Positions 44,732-53,605 are shown, counted from the stretch's first letter. The stretch: 64,000 bases of DNA from an uncultured Clostridia bacterium (GCA_934247935.1 CAKQKE010000001.1:248001-312000); one strand, 5' to 3'. Translations and numbers: made by a program. The notes: a model not told the origin generated them from the sequence alone.

Positions 44732-46528
44732 TTGAAAAAAGAAAAGAAAAACAAAAAAAACCGCACGACTTCCATCGGCGGACAAGCGGTTCTGGAAGGC
44801 GTAATGATGCGCGGTGCTGCGTCTATGGCAACCGCCGTGAGAGACGAAGAGGGAACGATAAGGATTGAAAGCGAAAGGCTTAAACCCGCAAGCAAAAAGA
44901 ATTTCATTTTGCGACTTCCCATAATCAGAGGCATCGTCAATTTTTTCAGTTCCATGGTGGTCGGAACGAAAACGCTTATGCGTTCTGCCGACGTTTACGG
45001 GGAAAGCGAACCTACAAAATTTGAAAATTGGCTTTCTAAAAAACTGAAAATCGATTTAATGACCCTTATGATATGGATAGGCGTGCTTTTAGGACTTGCG
45101 TTTTCTGTATTTTTATTTGTCGTTTGCCCTCAATGGCTTACTTCGCTCATCGCAAAGTGGACGGGCATAAGTAAATCCGGTTTTTTGTATAACCTGATCG
45201 AGGGTTTAATTCGCGTTTGTATTTTCGTGCTTTATATCGTGCTTACGTCTTTGATGAAAGACATAAGGCGTACTTATATGTATCACGGCGCGGAGCATAA
45301 AACGATTACGTGCTATGAATCGGGAATGGAACTTACCGTCGAAAACGTCAAAAAATGCAGAAGAGTACACAACCGTTGCGGAACGACGTTTTTGTTTTTC
45401 GTAATGCTTATAAGTATTTTGGTGTTTTCGCTTGTAAATTCTTTTGCAAAACTCGAAGGCGTGTACAGAATGTTTTTAAAAATCGCATTGCTTCCGCTTG
45501 TTGCAGGACTTTCTTACGAACTTTTGAAAGGTCTTGCAAAAACCGAGTGTTGGGTGTTTTACCCGCTTAAAGCCCCGGGATTATTACTTCAAAGGCTCAC
45601 TACGAGAGAACCCGACGACGATATGATGGAAGTTGCAATCGCCGCGTTTAACAAAGTGCTTGAAATGGATGCCGACGAAAGTATTACGCCTGTTAAATTC
45701 ATTACACCCGAAAAGGTGAATAAGTGTCTTGAAAGAGTCAATAAAGAACTTAAAGAGGGCGGAATTACCGACGAAAGCGACGGCGAGTGGATTGTTTCTA
45801 TAGTTTCGGGTGTTAAACGTTCCGAATTAAAACAAAATCAAAGCCTTATAAGCGCAAGCAAAGTAGATAAAATTAATGCTTACGTTAAAGAAAGAATAAG
45901 CGGACGTCCGCTTTGGTACATAGTCGGTAACACCGAATTTTACGGATTTACTTTAGACGTGGACGAAAGGGTGTTGATTCCTCGTCCCGAAACCGAAGAA
46001 CTTGTCGAGCACGCGTTAAAAGATATCAACGAAAACAGCGAAGTGCTCGATTTGTGTACAGGCAGCGGAGCAATAGCCATTGCGGTTAAAAAGTTGACAA
46101 ATGCAAAAGTGACCGCCGTCGATATAAGCGACAAAGCGATAGAACTTGCTAAGTCGAATGCGAGAAAAAACAACGCCGAAATAGAATTTGTTTTAAGCGA
46201 TATGTTTGACGGTATTGGCGAAAGGAAGTTTGATGTGATTATAAGCAACCCGCCGTATATAAGAAGCGACGACATACAAACGCTTGATAAAGAAGTGAAA
46301 TCGTTTGAGCCGATTCTGGCACTCGACGGAGGAAACGACGGACTTGATTATTATCGTAAAATATTTCAAAATGCAAGCAAATATCTTAAAAATTGCGGAG
46401 TTTTATATTTGGAGTGCGGTATAAATCAAGCACAAGAAATTGCGGATATGTTCAACGGATATGAGACGGAAATCATCAAAGACATAAACGGTATCGACAG
46501 AATAATCAAGATAAAAATACAACGTTAA
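44732..46528 (+). CDS. prmC: fusion: DUF1385 membrane protein + release-factor glutamine methyltransferase (PrmC)
   Basis: 598 residues in one uninterrupted frame from a TTG start after AGAGGGA. Residues ~1-315 are DUF1385 (YqhQ-like): IGGQAVLEGVMMRGA, several transmembrane helices, YHGAEHKTITCYE, HNRCGTTFLFF. Residues ~320-598 are a complete PrmC/HemK: a five-helix N-terminal domain, RVLIPRPETEELVE, VLDLCTGSGAIAIA (SAM), and the catalytic NPPY at 506-509. PrmC methylates the glutamine of the GGQ motif in release factors; its substrate RF1 is encoded 12 bp downstream. In most relatives I know of, these are two adjacent genes. The fusion would tether the methyltransferase to the membrane. No frameshift or stop is seen at the junction. 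Confidence 0.92.
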   Translation: MKKEKKNKKNRTTSIGGQAVLEGVMMRGAASMATAVRDEEGTIRIESERLKPASKKNFILRLPIIRGIVNFFSSMVVGTKTLMRSADVYGESEPTKFENWLSKKLKIDLMTLMIWIGVLLGLAFSVFLFVVCPQWLTSLIAKWTGISKSGFLYNLIEGLIRVCIFVLYIVLTSLMKDIRRTYMYHGAEHKTITCYESGMELTVENVKKCRRVHNRCGTTFLFFVMLISILVFSLVNSFAKLEGVYRMFLKIALLPLVAGLSYELLKGLAKTECWVFYPLKAPGLLLQRLTTREPDDDMMEVAIAAFNKVLEMDADESITPVKFITPEKVNKCLERVNKELKEGGITDESDGEWIVSIVSGVKRSELKQNQSLISASKVDKINAYVKERISGRPLWYIVGNTEFYGFTLDVDERVLIPRPETEELVEHALKDINENSEVLDLCTGSGAIAIAVKKLTNAKVTAVDISDKAIELAKSNARKNNAEIEFVLSDMFDGIGERKFDVIISNPPYIRSDDIQTLDKEVKSFEPILALDGGNDGLDYYRKIFQNASKYLKNCGVLYLECGINQAQEIADMFNGYETEIIKDINGIDRIIKIKIQR

Positions 46529-46540
46529 AGGCAGAACAAA

Positions 46541-47611
46541 ATGATTGAAAAACTTGAATCTATACTTGAAAGATATAATAAACTTACCGAATTGACATCA
46601 GATCCCAAGGTGCTTGAAAACATGGAAGAGTGGAAAAAATACACCAAAGAACGCTCGGATATGGAAGATACGGTAAATAAATATTTAGAGTATAAAGAAG
46701 TTAAAAAACAGTGCGACGACGCCGAAAACGAGGCGAAAAACGAAACGGACGAAGAAATGAAACAACTTCTTTTGTCCGAAGTTGAAGACTGCAAAGCGAA
46801 ACTCGAAGCAATCGAAGCCGAACTTAAAATTATGCTTTTGCCCAAAGATCCCAACGACGATAAAAACGTTATTATAGAGATAAGAGCGGGCGTAGGAGGC
46901 GAAGAGGCGGCGTTGTTTGCGTACGAACTCTATAGAATGTATTTAAACTATTCCGAAAAGCGCAGATGGAAAGTAGAAGAAATCGACAGAAATATGACCG
47001 AACTCGGCGGAATCAAAGAGGCTACGCTTTCAATTTCGGGCAAAGGCGTTTATTCGAGACTTAAATACGAAAGCGGCGTGCACAGGGTGCAAAGAGTGCC
47101 CGAAACCGAATCTCAGGGCAGAGTTCATACTTCGGCGGCGACGGTCGCGGTTTTGCCAGAGGCTGAAGACGTTGAAGTAAATATCGACGAAAAAGATTTG
47201 ATTATCGAGACGTGCAGAAGCAGCGGCGCGGGCGGTCAGCATATAAATAAAACCGAATCGTGTATAAGAATGGTGCATATTCCTACGGGAATCGTTGTAA
47301 ATTGCCAGGACGAAAGGTCTCAGATTAAAAACAGAGAAAAGGCAATGAGAGTAATGAAAAGCAGATTATACGATTATTACAACACAAAGTATCAAAACGA
47401 ATATGCGGCAAACAGAAAAAGCCAGATAGGTTCGGGCGACAGATCGGAAAGGATACGTACTTACAATTATCCGCAAAGCCGTGTAACCGACCACAGAATA
47501 GGGCTTTCTTTATATTCGCTCGATTCGTTTATTATGGGCGATATGGACGAAATGCTCGACGCTCTTGCGATTGCCGACAGAGAGGCAAAACTCACAAGCG
47601 GCGAAAATTAA
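46541..47611 (+). CDS. prfA: peptide chain release factor 1
   Basis: 356 residues. GGQ at residues 231-233 inside SSGAGGQHINKTES, and the RF1-type codon-recognition region near residue 190 (VQRVPETESQGRVHTSAATVA). It releases peptides at UAA/UAG codons. It follows the fused prmC by 12 bp and is its methylation substrate. Full length. Confidence 0.97.
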   Translation: MIEKLESILERYNKLTELTSDPKVLENMEEWKKYTKERSDMEDTVNKYLEYKEVKKQCDDAENEAKNETDEEMKQLLLSEVEDCKAKLEAIEAELKIMLLPKDPNDDKNVIIEIRAGVGGEEAALFAYELYRMYLNYSEKRRWKVEEIDRNMTELGGIKEATLSISGKGVYSRLKYESGVHRVQRVPETESQGRVHTSAATVAVLPEAEDVEVNIDEKDLIIETCRSSGAGGQHINKTESCIRMVHIPTGIVVNCQDERSQIKNREKAMRVMKSRLYDYYNTKYQNEYAANRKSQIGSGDRSERIRTYNYPQSRVTDHRIGLSLYSLDSFIMGDMDEMLDALAIADREAKLTSGEN

Positions 47612-47661
47612 TATTTATGCAAAAATTTGTGTGATTTTGTGTGAAAATTTATTAAAAAGAC

Positions 47662-47690
47662 TTGAAAAAAGCGGCTAAATAGTTTACAAT
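47662..47690 (+). promoter_or_regulatory. promoter of the small P-loop protein
   Basis: TTGAAA (47662-47667), a 17-nt spacer, TACAAT (47685-47690). A GGAGGC ribosome-binding site and the ATG follow at once. Confidence 0.65.
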
Positions 47691-47714
47691 ATAGAAAAAA
47701 GGAGGCACACATTT

Positions 47715-48131
47715 ATGATTTCAATCATTTATGGACCGAAAGGCGCGGGCAAAACCAAAATTATTATCGAACAAGTAAACACTGTTGCAAAACTTGAATC
47801 GAGAAAAGGCGATATAGTGTTTATTACACAAGATAAAATAAATTCATCGAGTATAGATTTCAACGTCAGATGTTTATATGCAACCGAATTCGAAATTCAC
47901 ACGGAAGAGGCTCTTACGGGATTCGTTAAAGGTCTTGTAGCGGGCAACGCAGATATAGAATATTTGTTTATCGACGGAGTTCTTCGTATTGCAGGCAAAG
48001 GAATTAACGAAATCGAGGATTTCTTCAAGGCTATTGAAAAAATCGAAAAGGAATACGGTATGAAAATTGTATTGACTTTAAGCGCAACGAGAGAAGAAAT
48101 TCCCGAATATATGGTTAAATACTTACACTGA
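47715..48131 (+). CDS. small P-loop ATPase-like protein of unknown function
   Basis: 138 residues. Walker A GPKGAGKT at residues 7-14, a Walker B-like strand YLFIDGVLRI, and a final sensor-like strand KIVLTLSAT. It is short, with no lid or extra domain, about the size of a minimal RecA/AAA-type core. Similar small proteins are annotated in Clostridia only as hypothetical ATP-binding. It has its own promoter and terminator, so it is monocistronic between prfA and trpS. I do not recognise a specific function. Confidence 0.65.
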   Translation: MISIIYGPKGAGKTKIIIEQVNTVAKLESRKGDIVFITQDKINSSSIDFNVRCLYATEFEIHTEEALTGFVKGLVAGNADIEYLFIDGVLRIAGKGINEIEDFFKAIEKIEKEYGMKIVLTLSATREEIPEYMVKYLH

Positions 48132-48148
48132 TTTAAAAAATTAATATG

Positions 48149-48186
48149 CGGGTTTGTCGTTTTAAACGATAAACCCGTTATTTTTA
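48149..48186 (+). terminator. terminator after the P-loop gene
   Basis: CGGGTTT (48149-48155) pairs with AAACCCG (48171-48177), with an inner TCGTTT/AAACGA stem, then TTATTTTT. Confidence 0.8.
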
Positions 48187-48197
48187 TATTTTAAACA

Positions 48198-48226
48198 TTG
48201 CATTTTAGTATAAAATGTGATATAAT
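48198..48226 (+). promoter_or_regulatory. promoter of the trpS operon
   Basis: TTGCAT (48198-48203), a 17-nt spacer, perfect TATAAT (48221-48226). The leader is only ~55 nt, too short for a T-box. Confidence 0.72.
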
Positions 48227-48288
48227 TATAATAATTTATGTTATTTTAAATATATTTTAAACGTAAAACGTTTTATTTCGGAGGTTTT

Positions 48289-49314
48289 ATGCAAACGGAA
48301 AATAACAATACTCAAAAGAAAATCCTTTTCAGTGCCGTTCAGCCGAGCGGTATTCCTACAATCGCCAATTATATAGGCTCTATAAAAAATTGGGTAGATT
48401 ATATGGATGACTGTAATTGTATATATTCTATTGCCGATTTGCATACTCTTACAGTAAAGCAAGAGCCTGCAGAATTGCGCAAAAGGACGAGCGAATTGCT
48501 CGCTTTGTATCTTGCATGCGGAGTAGATCCGCAAAAATGTGTACTTTTCGTGCAATCTCACGTTTCTATGCACGCCGAACTCACGTGGATTTTAAACACG
48601 CTTACTTATCCCGGCGAACTTTCGAGAATGACTCAATACAAGAGTAAATGTCTGGCTCATGCGGATAATATAAATATGGGACTTATGGATTATCCTGTAT
48701 TAATGGCTGCCGATATTTTGCTTTACGGCACCGATTTGGTGCCCGTCGGCGCGGACCAAAAGCAACACCTTGAAATCGCAAGGGATCTGGCAATACGTTT
48801 CAACAACAGATACAGTCCTACCTTTACCGTGCCCGAAGGGCTTATCCCCAAAGTCGGCGCAAGAATTAAAAGTTTGCAGGACCCCGACAAAAAGATGTCT
48901 AAAAGCGACGAAAACGTAAACGGTTTTATCAGTATGTACGACGATAAAGACACGATTATAAGGAAGTTTAAGCGTGCCGTAACCGACAGCGAAAACGAAA
49001 TCAGATTCGACGAAGAAAACAAAGCGGGAATAAGCAACCTTATGACGATTTATTCGGTATTTACGGGTAAATCTATGGCTGAAATCGAAAGTCAATTTTC
49101 GGGAAGCGGATACGGCGATTTCAAGATTGCCGTTGGCGAAGTTGTCGGCGACGCGCTTTTGCCAATACAAAAGAAAAAAGACGAAATTCTCAAAGACAAA
49201 GCGTATTTAAACGAAATTATGCAAAACGGCAAAGAACAAGCGGAGAGAATTGCGGGCAAAATGCTTGCCAAAGTATACAGAAAAGTCGGACTTTTGCAAC
49301 TTGACAGAAAATAA
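48289..49314 (+). CDS. trpS: tryptophanyl-tRNA synthetase
   Basis: 341 residues. Class I signatures: SAVQPSGIPTIANYIGSIKN (HIGH-like region) and KKMSKSDEN (KMSKS loop, ~residue 203). It charges tRNA-Trp in the cytosol. A CGGAGG ribosome-binding site precedes the ATG. It heads a tight run with the DUF5685, J-like, membrane-protein and rlmD genes (gaps of 12 bp or less until the end of rlmD). Confidence 0.96.
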   Translation: MQTENNNTQKKILFSAVQPSGIPTIANYIGSIKNWVDYMDDCNCIYSIADLHTLTVKQEPAELRKRTSELLALYLACGVDPQKCVLFVQSHVSMHAELTWILNTLTYPGELSRMTQYKSKCLAHADNINMGLMDYPVLMAADILLYGTDLVPVGADQKQHLEIARDLAIRFNNRYSPTFTVPEGLIPKVGARIKSLQDPDKKMSKSDENVNGFISMYDDKDTIIRKFKRAVTDSENEIRFDEENKAGISNLMTIYSVFTGKSMAEIESQFSGSGYGDFKIAVGEVVGDALLPIQKKKDEILKDKAYLNEIMQNGKEQAERIAGKMLAKVYRKVGLLQLDRK

Positions 49315-49326
49315 TTAAGGAAAACA

Positions 49327-50181
49327 ATGTTTGGGTATTTAAAAACGTACAATCCGTATTTATACGGAAAAGACGACGTGCTTTACAAGGCGTTATACTG
49401 CGGAATATGTAAATCGATTTCGTCTACTTGCGGTCAAATGGCGAGAATGGGGCTTACTTACGATATCGCTTTTTTATCCGCATTCGTGCATAATATCAAA
49501 GATTGCGACGTAAAAATCGAGAAAAAACATTGTGTTTTGCACCCCATATCGAAACGTCCGATTGCAAATATCGACGAAATTTCACAAAAACTCGCTTATC
49601 TTAACACTATAATGGTGTATTATAAGATTAAAGATGATAAAAAAGACGGTAAAAAGGTACTTTTCAGAAATTTATTTATTTCCAAGGGTTACAAAAAAGC
49701 AAAAAAGAAATATCCCGAACTCGACGAAATAGTCAAACGCAGTTGCGACGAGTTGGCTGAAGTCGAAAAGAATAAAATCGAAAGCGTTGACATTTCGGCT
49801 GACAGCACCGCTTGTATGTTAAAAGACGTAATCAAACAACTTTTGAAAGAGGACTGCACCGAATATATCGAGCAACTTATGTACTACGTGGGTAAGTGGA
49901 TATATTTAATCGACGCACTCGACGATTACGATAAAGACAATAAAAAAGGTAACTACAATCCGTTTTGCCTTATATATAAAGATGCGACTTATGCAGAACT
50001 GCTTAACAATCACAAAAATGAAATAGTTTTTATTTTTAACGATATAATCTGCAATATTAAGACAAATTATGAAAAGGTTTCTTTTAAATTCAATAAGGAT
50101 TTAATTGAAAACATACTCACTAAAGGAATAATTAACACTACTAATCAAATTTTAAATAAAGGTATAAAAAACAATGCTTGA
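49327..50181 (+). CDS. DUF5685-family protein
   Basis: 284 residues, mostly helical, no signal peptide. Family marks as I know them: YCGICKSI with paired cysteines near residue 30, MGLTYDIAFLSAF, CVLHP, and an Asp cluster DALDDYDKDNKKGNYNPF near residue 200. The cysteines and the Asp cluster could bind metal. Function is unknown. The 3' end overlaps the downstream J-like gene by 8 bp, and this pairing recurs in Clostridia to my knowledge, which suggests the two proteins act together. Confidence 0.75.
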   Translation: MFGYLKTYNPYLYGKDDVLYKALYCGICKSISSTCGQMARMGLTYDIAFLSAFVHNIKDCDVKIEKKHCVLHPISKRPIANIDEISQKLAYLNTIMVYYKIKDDKKDGKKVLFRNLFISKGYKKAKKKYPELDEIVKRSCDELAEVEKNKIESVDISADSTACMLKDVIKQLLKEDCTEYIEQLMYYVGKWIYLIDALDDYDKDNKKGNYNPFCLIYKDATYAELLNNHKNEIVFIFNDIICNIKTNYEKVSFKFNKDLIENILTKGIINTTNQILNKGIKNNA

Positions 50182-50806
50182 ACATTATTACATGATTTTA
50201 AACTGCAATGAAAATTCTTCTGACGAAGATATACAGCGCGAATACGAAGCGTTGAAAAAGAAATATTCGGAAGACAGGTTTTTAGATGGAGAAGCAGGCA
50301 ACTACGCCGCTAAAAAACTCACCGAGGTTGAGACCGCTTATAATGAAATAATGAATTCCCGCAAGGAAAACAAAGAAAGAAGCGGTAATCTTTTTGAAGA
50401 AGTAGAAAAAGCGATAAGAGACGGAGATTTACAAGCCGCTCAAAGATTTTTGGATGCTTTTGACGAAAGAAACGCAGAATGGCATTATTTGCAATCGGTT
50501 GTTTTCTATAAAAAGAATTGGAAAAACGAAAGTAAAAAGCAACTTGAAATCGCAATGAGCATGAATTCCGAGGAAAAGAAGTATAAAGACGCTTATAATA
50601 CGCTTGTCGAAGGCATGAACGCCGAAAACAATGCGAATAATAATGCGAATAACCAACAAAACGGAAACGCGGGCGCAAACGATTGGAATCATTCGGGCAA
50701 TATGGGTTATGACGAAAGGCAAATGGGCGGCATGTCGTGCATGGACACTTGCTGTCAGATAGTCGCGTGCAACGCGCTTTTAAACTGTTGTTGTAATTGC
50801 AGATAA
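50174..50806 (+). CDS. degenerate J-domain protein with Cys-rich tail
   Basis: 210 residues. Residues 1-60 resemble a J domain (HYYMILNCNENSSDEDIQREYEALKKKY...AAKKLTEVETAYNEIM). However, the HPD tripeptide required to stimulate DnaK is replaced by SED (YSEDRF). Residues ~70-150 are TPR-like helices (NAEWHYLQSVVFYKKN), followed by an Asn/Gly-rich linker. The final ~25 residues carry eight cysteines (DTCCQIV..NCCCNC), which look like a metal or lipid-modification site. It overlaps the DUF5685 gene and is 1 bp from the next gene. A chaperone-independent adaptor role is possible. Confidence 0.7.
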   Translation: MLEHYYMILNCNENSSDEDIQREYEALKKKYSEDRFLDGEAGNYAAKKLTEVETAYNEIMNSRKENKERSGNLFEEVEKAIRDGDLQAAQRFLDAFDERNAEWHYLQSVVFYKKNWKNESKKQLEIAMSMNSEEKKYKDAYNTLVEGMNAENNANNNANNQQNGNAGANDWNHSGNMGYDERQMGGMSCMDTCCQIVACNALLNCCCNCR

Positions 50807-50807
50807 A

Positions 50808-51332
50808 ATGAATAAATCGAAGACTATCGCGCTTTGCGCGGTTTCGACTGCGTTTGCTTTGGTTTTTTTGACAATAGGGGCATACGTACCCGATTTGGAT
50901 TTGTCGTGTATTTTCATGGCGAGTTTATGTATGATGCTGCCGCTTACCAAGCAGTCGGTAAAGGGCGCGTTTTTGACTTATTTAGCGACGGTGTTGCTTT
51001 CGTTTTTGCTCACGGGAGTAAGATTGCAAGTCATTATACCGTTTGCTATGTTTTTCGGGATTCATCCCATAATCAACGATATCGTTTTTACAAAAACGAA
51101 GAAGAAATATACTAAAATATTGTTGTTTTTTGTAAAAGCATTGTGGTTTATAGGTACGTTGTACGTTACTTATTATTTTACTCAAATGTTTGTGGGGATC
51201 AACGAAAAAATCGCAAAATATATTAAAATTATTATACCGACAGTCGGTTTTTTGTTTTTTATCGCATATGATTTTATTATGATAAGATTTCAGATTACCG
51301 CAAATATTTTAATACAAAGGCTGAAACTTTAA
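50808..51332 (+). CDS. small multi-pass membrane protein, ECF-S/YybS-like
   Basis: 174 residues with about five hydrophobic helices. The first helix and following loop (KTIALCAVSTAFALVFLTIGAY) and the pattern of a short outer loop resemble S components of ECF vitamin transporters or the YybS/DUF2232 family. No ATPase is encoded nearby. It starts 1 bp after the J-like gene and ends 9 bp before rlmD, so it belongs to the trpS operon. No substrate can be inferred. Confidence 0.55.
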   Translation: MNKSKTIALCAVSTAFALVFLTIGAYVPDLDLSCIFMASLCMMLPLTKQSVKGAFLTYLATVLLSFLLTGVRLQVIIPFAMFFGIHPIINDIVFTKTKKKYTKILLFFVKALWFIGTLYVTYYFTQMFVGINEKIAKYIKIIIPTVGFLFFIAYDFIMIRFQITANILIQRLKL

Positions 51333-51341
51333 GGGGTTATT

Positions 51342-52760
51342 ATGGTAAAAAACGAAGTTTTCGACGGTATCGTCTCGGAAATCGGGGCAAACGGAGAAGG
51401 TATTGTCAAAAACGGCAATTCGGTGGTATTTGTTCCGCTATGTTTGCCCGGTGAAAAAATAAGATACAAAATTTTAAAAGTAAAAAAGAACATTGCTTTC
51501 GGCAAAATAGAAGAAATTTATACTCCCGCAGACGAAAGAGAAAGGGCAATGTGTCCCGTTTTCGGCAAATGCGGCGGGTGTCAACTTCAACATATAAAAT
51601 ACAGAGAACAGTTGAAAATCAAATCGAAAACGCTTAAAGATTGTTTACATAAAATCGCGTTTATCGATTACGACGTTCCGTTGACTCAAAAAAGCGACTT
51701 AAAATACGAATACAGAAACAAATTGCAATTACCGATCAGGAACACCGTTAAAGGTGATAAAATCGGGTTCTTTGCGGAAAATACGCATAGAATCGTGCCT
51801 ATAACGGCTTGTAGTTTGCACGGTGCCTGGGCTCAAAAAGTTATTTCAGCCGTCACGGAGTTTATCGAAAATTACAACGTAAGTTGTTTTAACGAAGAAA
51901 CCGGGCAAGGAATTTTAAAGCATCTTGTAGTAAAGCAAATCGACGGTAAAATTATGATTATTCTCGTAATTACTCAAGACGAATTGCCTTATTGCAATAA
52001 ATTGACGCAAATTTTAAACAACTATTTTGCGGATTATACTTTATATTTGAATATAAACAAACTCAACAACAACGTAATTTTAAGCAACAATTTTCGCTTA
52101 ATAGCGGGAAAACCATTTCTTACGGCGCAGGACTTCGGAATTACGTACGAAGTGGGTCCCGCTTCGTTTATGCAGGTAAACGACAACGTGAGGCATAAAT
52201 TGTACATCGCCGTGAGAAAATTCGCTCAACTCGACGAAAATACCGTCGTCATCGATGCATACAGCGGCACGGGGCTTATGAGTGCGATTCTTGCGCAAAA
52301 AGCAAAAAATGTAATCGGCATCGAGATAATAAAAGAGGCGACAGAGTCGGCAAACGAACTTGCTGAAATAAACAAGTTATCCGACAAAATGCAAAATATT
52401 TGCGCCCCTTGCGAAGAAGTTTTACCGAAAATTATAAGCGATATAAAAAGCAACGGCGAAAAATGCGTTTTGGTACTCGATCCGCCGCGTAAAGGAATTG
52501 AATACAATATAATTCAATCGATAAGACAAGCCTTACCCGAGCGTGTAATTTACGTTTCGTGCAGTCCGCAGTCACTCGCAAGAGATTTGGGCTTGCTTTT
52601 AGGCACGCTTAAATACGAGGGCAACGAAATCAAAAAAACCGGAACGATAGACGATATTTACGAAATCGAGTATTGTCGTCCTTATGATATGTTTGCGCAA
52701 ACGAAACAACTCGAAACACTTTGCGTGTTGACAAAAAAGACAGTGCAAGTCATATCATAG
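51342..52760 (+). CDS. rlmD: 23S rRNA (uracil-5-)-methyltransferase (RlmD/RumA type)
   Basis: 472 residues. An N-terminal TRAM domain (FDGIVSEIGANGEGIVKNG) and a Fe-S site with CPVFGKCGGCQLQH are followed by the methyltransferase domain: SFMQVND, VIDAYSGTGLMSAILAQ, LDPPRKGIE, and catalytic Cys in YVSCSPQSLARDL. Gram-positive members methylate U747 and/or U1939 of 23S rRNA; which one cannot be decided here. Last large gene of the trpS run. Confidence 0.92.
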   Translation: MVKNEVFDGIVSEIGANGEGIVKNGNSVVFVPLCLPGEKIRYKILKVKKNIAFGKIEEIYTPADERERAMCPVFGKCGGCQLQHIKYREQLKIKSKTLKDCLHKIAFIDYDVPLTQKSDLKYEYRNKLQLPIRNTVKGDKIGFFAENTHRIVPITACSLHGAWAQKVISAVTEFIENYNVSCFNEETGQGILKHLVVKQIDGKIMIILVITQDELPYCNKLTQILNNYFADYTLYLNINKLNNNVILSNNFRLIAGKPFLTAQDFGITYEVGPASFMQVNDNVRHKLYIAVRKFAQLDENTVVIDAYSGTGLMSAILAQKAKNVIGIEIIKEATESANELAEINKLSDKMQNICAPCEEVLPKIISDIKSNGEKCVLVLDPPRKGIEYNIIQSIRQALPERVIYVSCSPQSLARDLGLLLGTLKYEGNEIKKTGTIDDIYEIEYCRPYDMFAQTKQLETLCVLTKKTVQVIS

Positions 52761-52806
52761 CGGAATAGGATTAAAATCATAAAAATCATGCAAGAGGAGG
52801 AGCACG

Positions 52807-53013
52807 ATGAGTAAGTTTCTTTTTGATTTTGACGATGACGATTTTGCATTTCAGGTTTCGGATAATATGGCAATGGATTCCGATGGTGATTTACTTTTGC
52901 GTATGACCGACACTATGGCATTAGACCTTGATTCCGGAGATATACATCTTACTTCTTTATGGGAGAAAGACGAAGAAGATTTATGGGATGACGATTTGTT
53001 TGACAATGATTAA
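52807..53013 (+). CDS. small acidic protein of unknown function
   Basis: 68 residues, about one third Asp/Glu. Two similar halves: SDNMAMDSDGDLLLRM (18-33) and TDTMALDLDSGDIHLTS (34-50). Then an acidic Trp-containing tail. No transmembrane segment or known domain. A strong GAGGAGG ribosome-binding site supports it as real. It follows rlmD by 46 bp. The repeated D-x-M-A-x-D pattern may be a peptide-binding or metal-binding motif. Confidence 0.7.
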   Translation: MSKFLFDFDDDDFAFQVSDNMAMDSDGDLLLRMTDTMALDLDSGDIHLTSLWEKDEEDLWDDDLFDND

Positions 53014-53165
53014 CGGAATGATTTTTAGTAATTTAGTATCTTTGAAAACTAAAAATATTATCTTTAAAAACTAAAATATTTCGGACTTTTATTGTGGGAC
53101 AAGTCGAAATGACTTAGTCCGTTTATAATCACAATTTATTTTTCAGTGCATAACAAAGGAAAATT

Positions 53166-53486
53166 ATGAACGACCAGACATTCAAGGCGATTATAAATTG
53201 GCTCGCGGACGAGCGAAAGAGCGGAATTCCGTTTGAAAATAAAAAATACGCTCCGCTTATCGAAATAAACGGAGAAAAAATTTTTGACGGCAGCGCATGG
53301 TCCGTTATTTGTTACGCATACGAATATATCGACGAAAACAAGACTTTCGCTTATATCAAATTTTTAAATGCCGATGTTGCGCCCGATATTTTATCTGTCG
53401 GAACGAAATTTGATTTATACGAAGGGGCAAATAAAGTTGCTTTCGGCAAAATCACTGAAAAATACGATTGCAATTTAATTCCGTAA
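53166..53486 (+). CDS. 106-residue protein with EF-Tu C-terminal-like strand pattern
   Basis: 106 residues, cytosolic. The second half (AYIKFLNADVAPDILSVGTKFDLYEGANKVAFGKI) resembles the beta-barrel domain found at the C-terminus of EF-Tu (F-x-l-x-EG-x-x-V-G-x-G). Such stand-alone copies exist in Clostridia without known function. An AAAGGA ribosome-binding site precedes it. It is monocistronic, followed by a terminator. Confidence 0.6.
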   Translation: MNDQTFKAIINWLADERKSGIPFENKKYAPLIEINGEKIFDGSAWSVICYAYEYIDENKTFAYIKFLNADVAPDILSVGTKFDLYEGANKVAFGKITEKYDCNLIP

Positions 53487-53569
53487 GGCTAAATCACGAC
53501 TAAAAAGCGATAAAATTTGTCGAATTTAAGTTAAAATTTTGCCTTGTATGGAAAATTTATAAAAAAATT

Positions 53570-53605
53570 AACGACTTTGAAAAATCAAGGTCGTTTTTGT
53601 TTTTC
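53570..53605 (+). terminator. terminator before ade
   Basis: 10-bp arms AACGACTTTG (53570-53579) and CAAGGTCGTT (53586-53595), one wobble pair, then TTTGTTTTT. Confidence 0.78.

Noticed and set aside
45600..45800. Possible frameshift or sequencing error joining DUF1385 and prmC
   Set aside because: The junction is a smooth, hydrophilic linker in one frame with intact domains on both sides and no homopolymer run, so a real fusion is the simpler reading.
48227..48288. T-box riboswitch upstream of trpS
   Set aside because: The leader after the predicted promoter is about 55 nt and lacks the T-box sequence and stem I.
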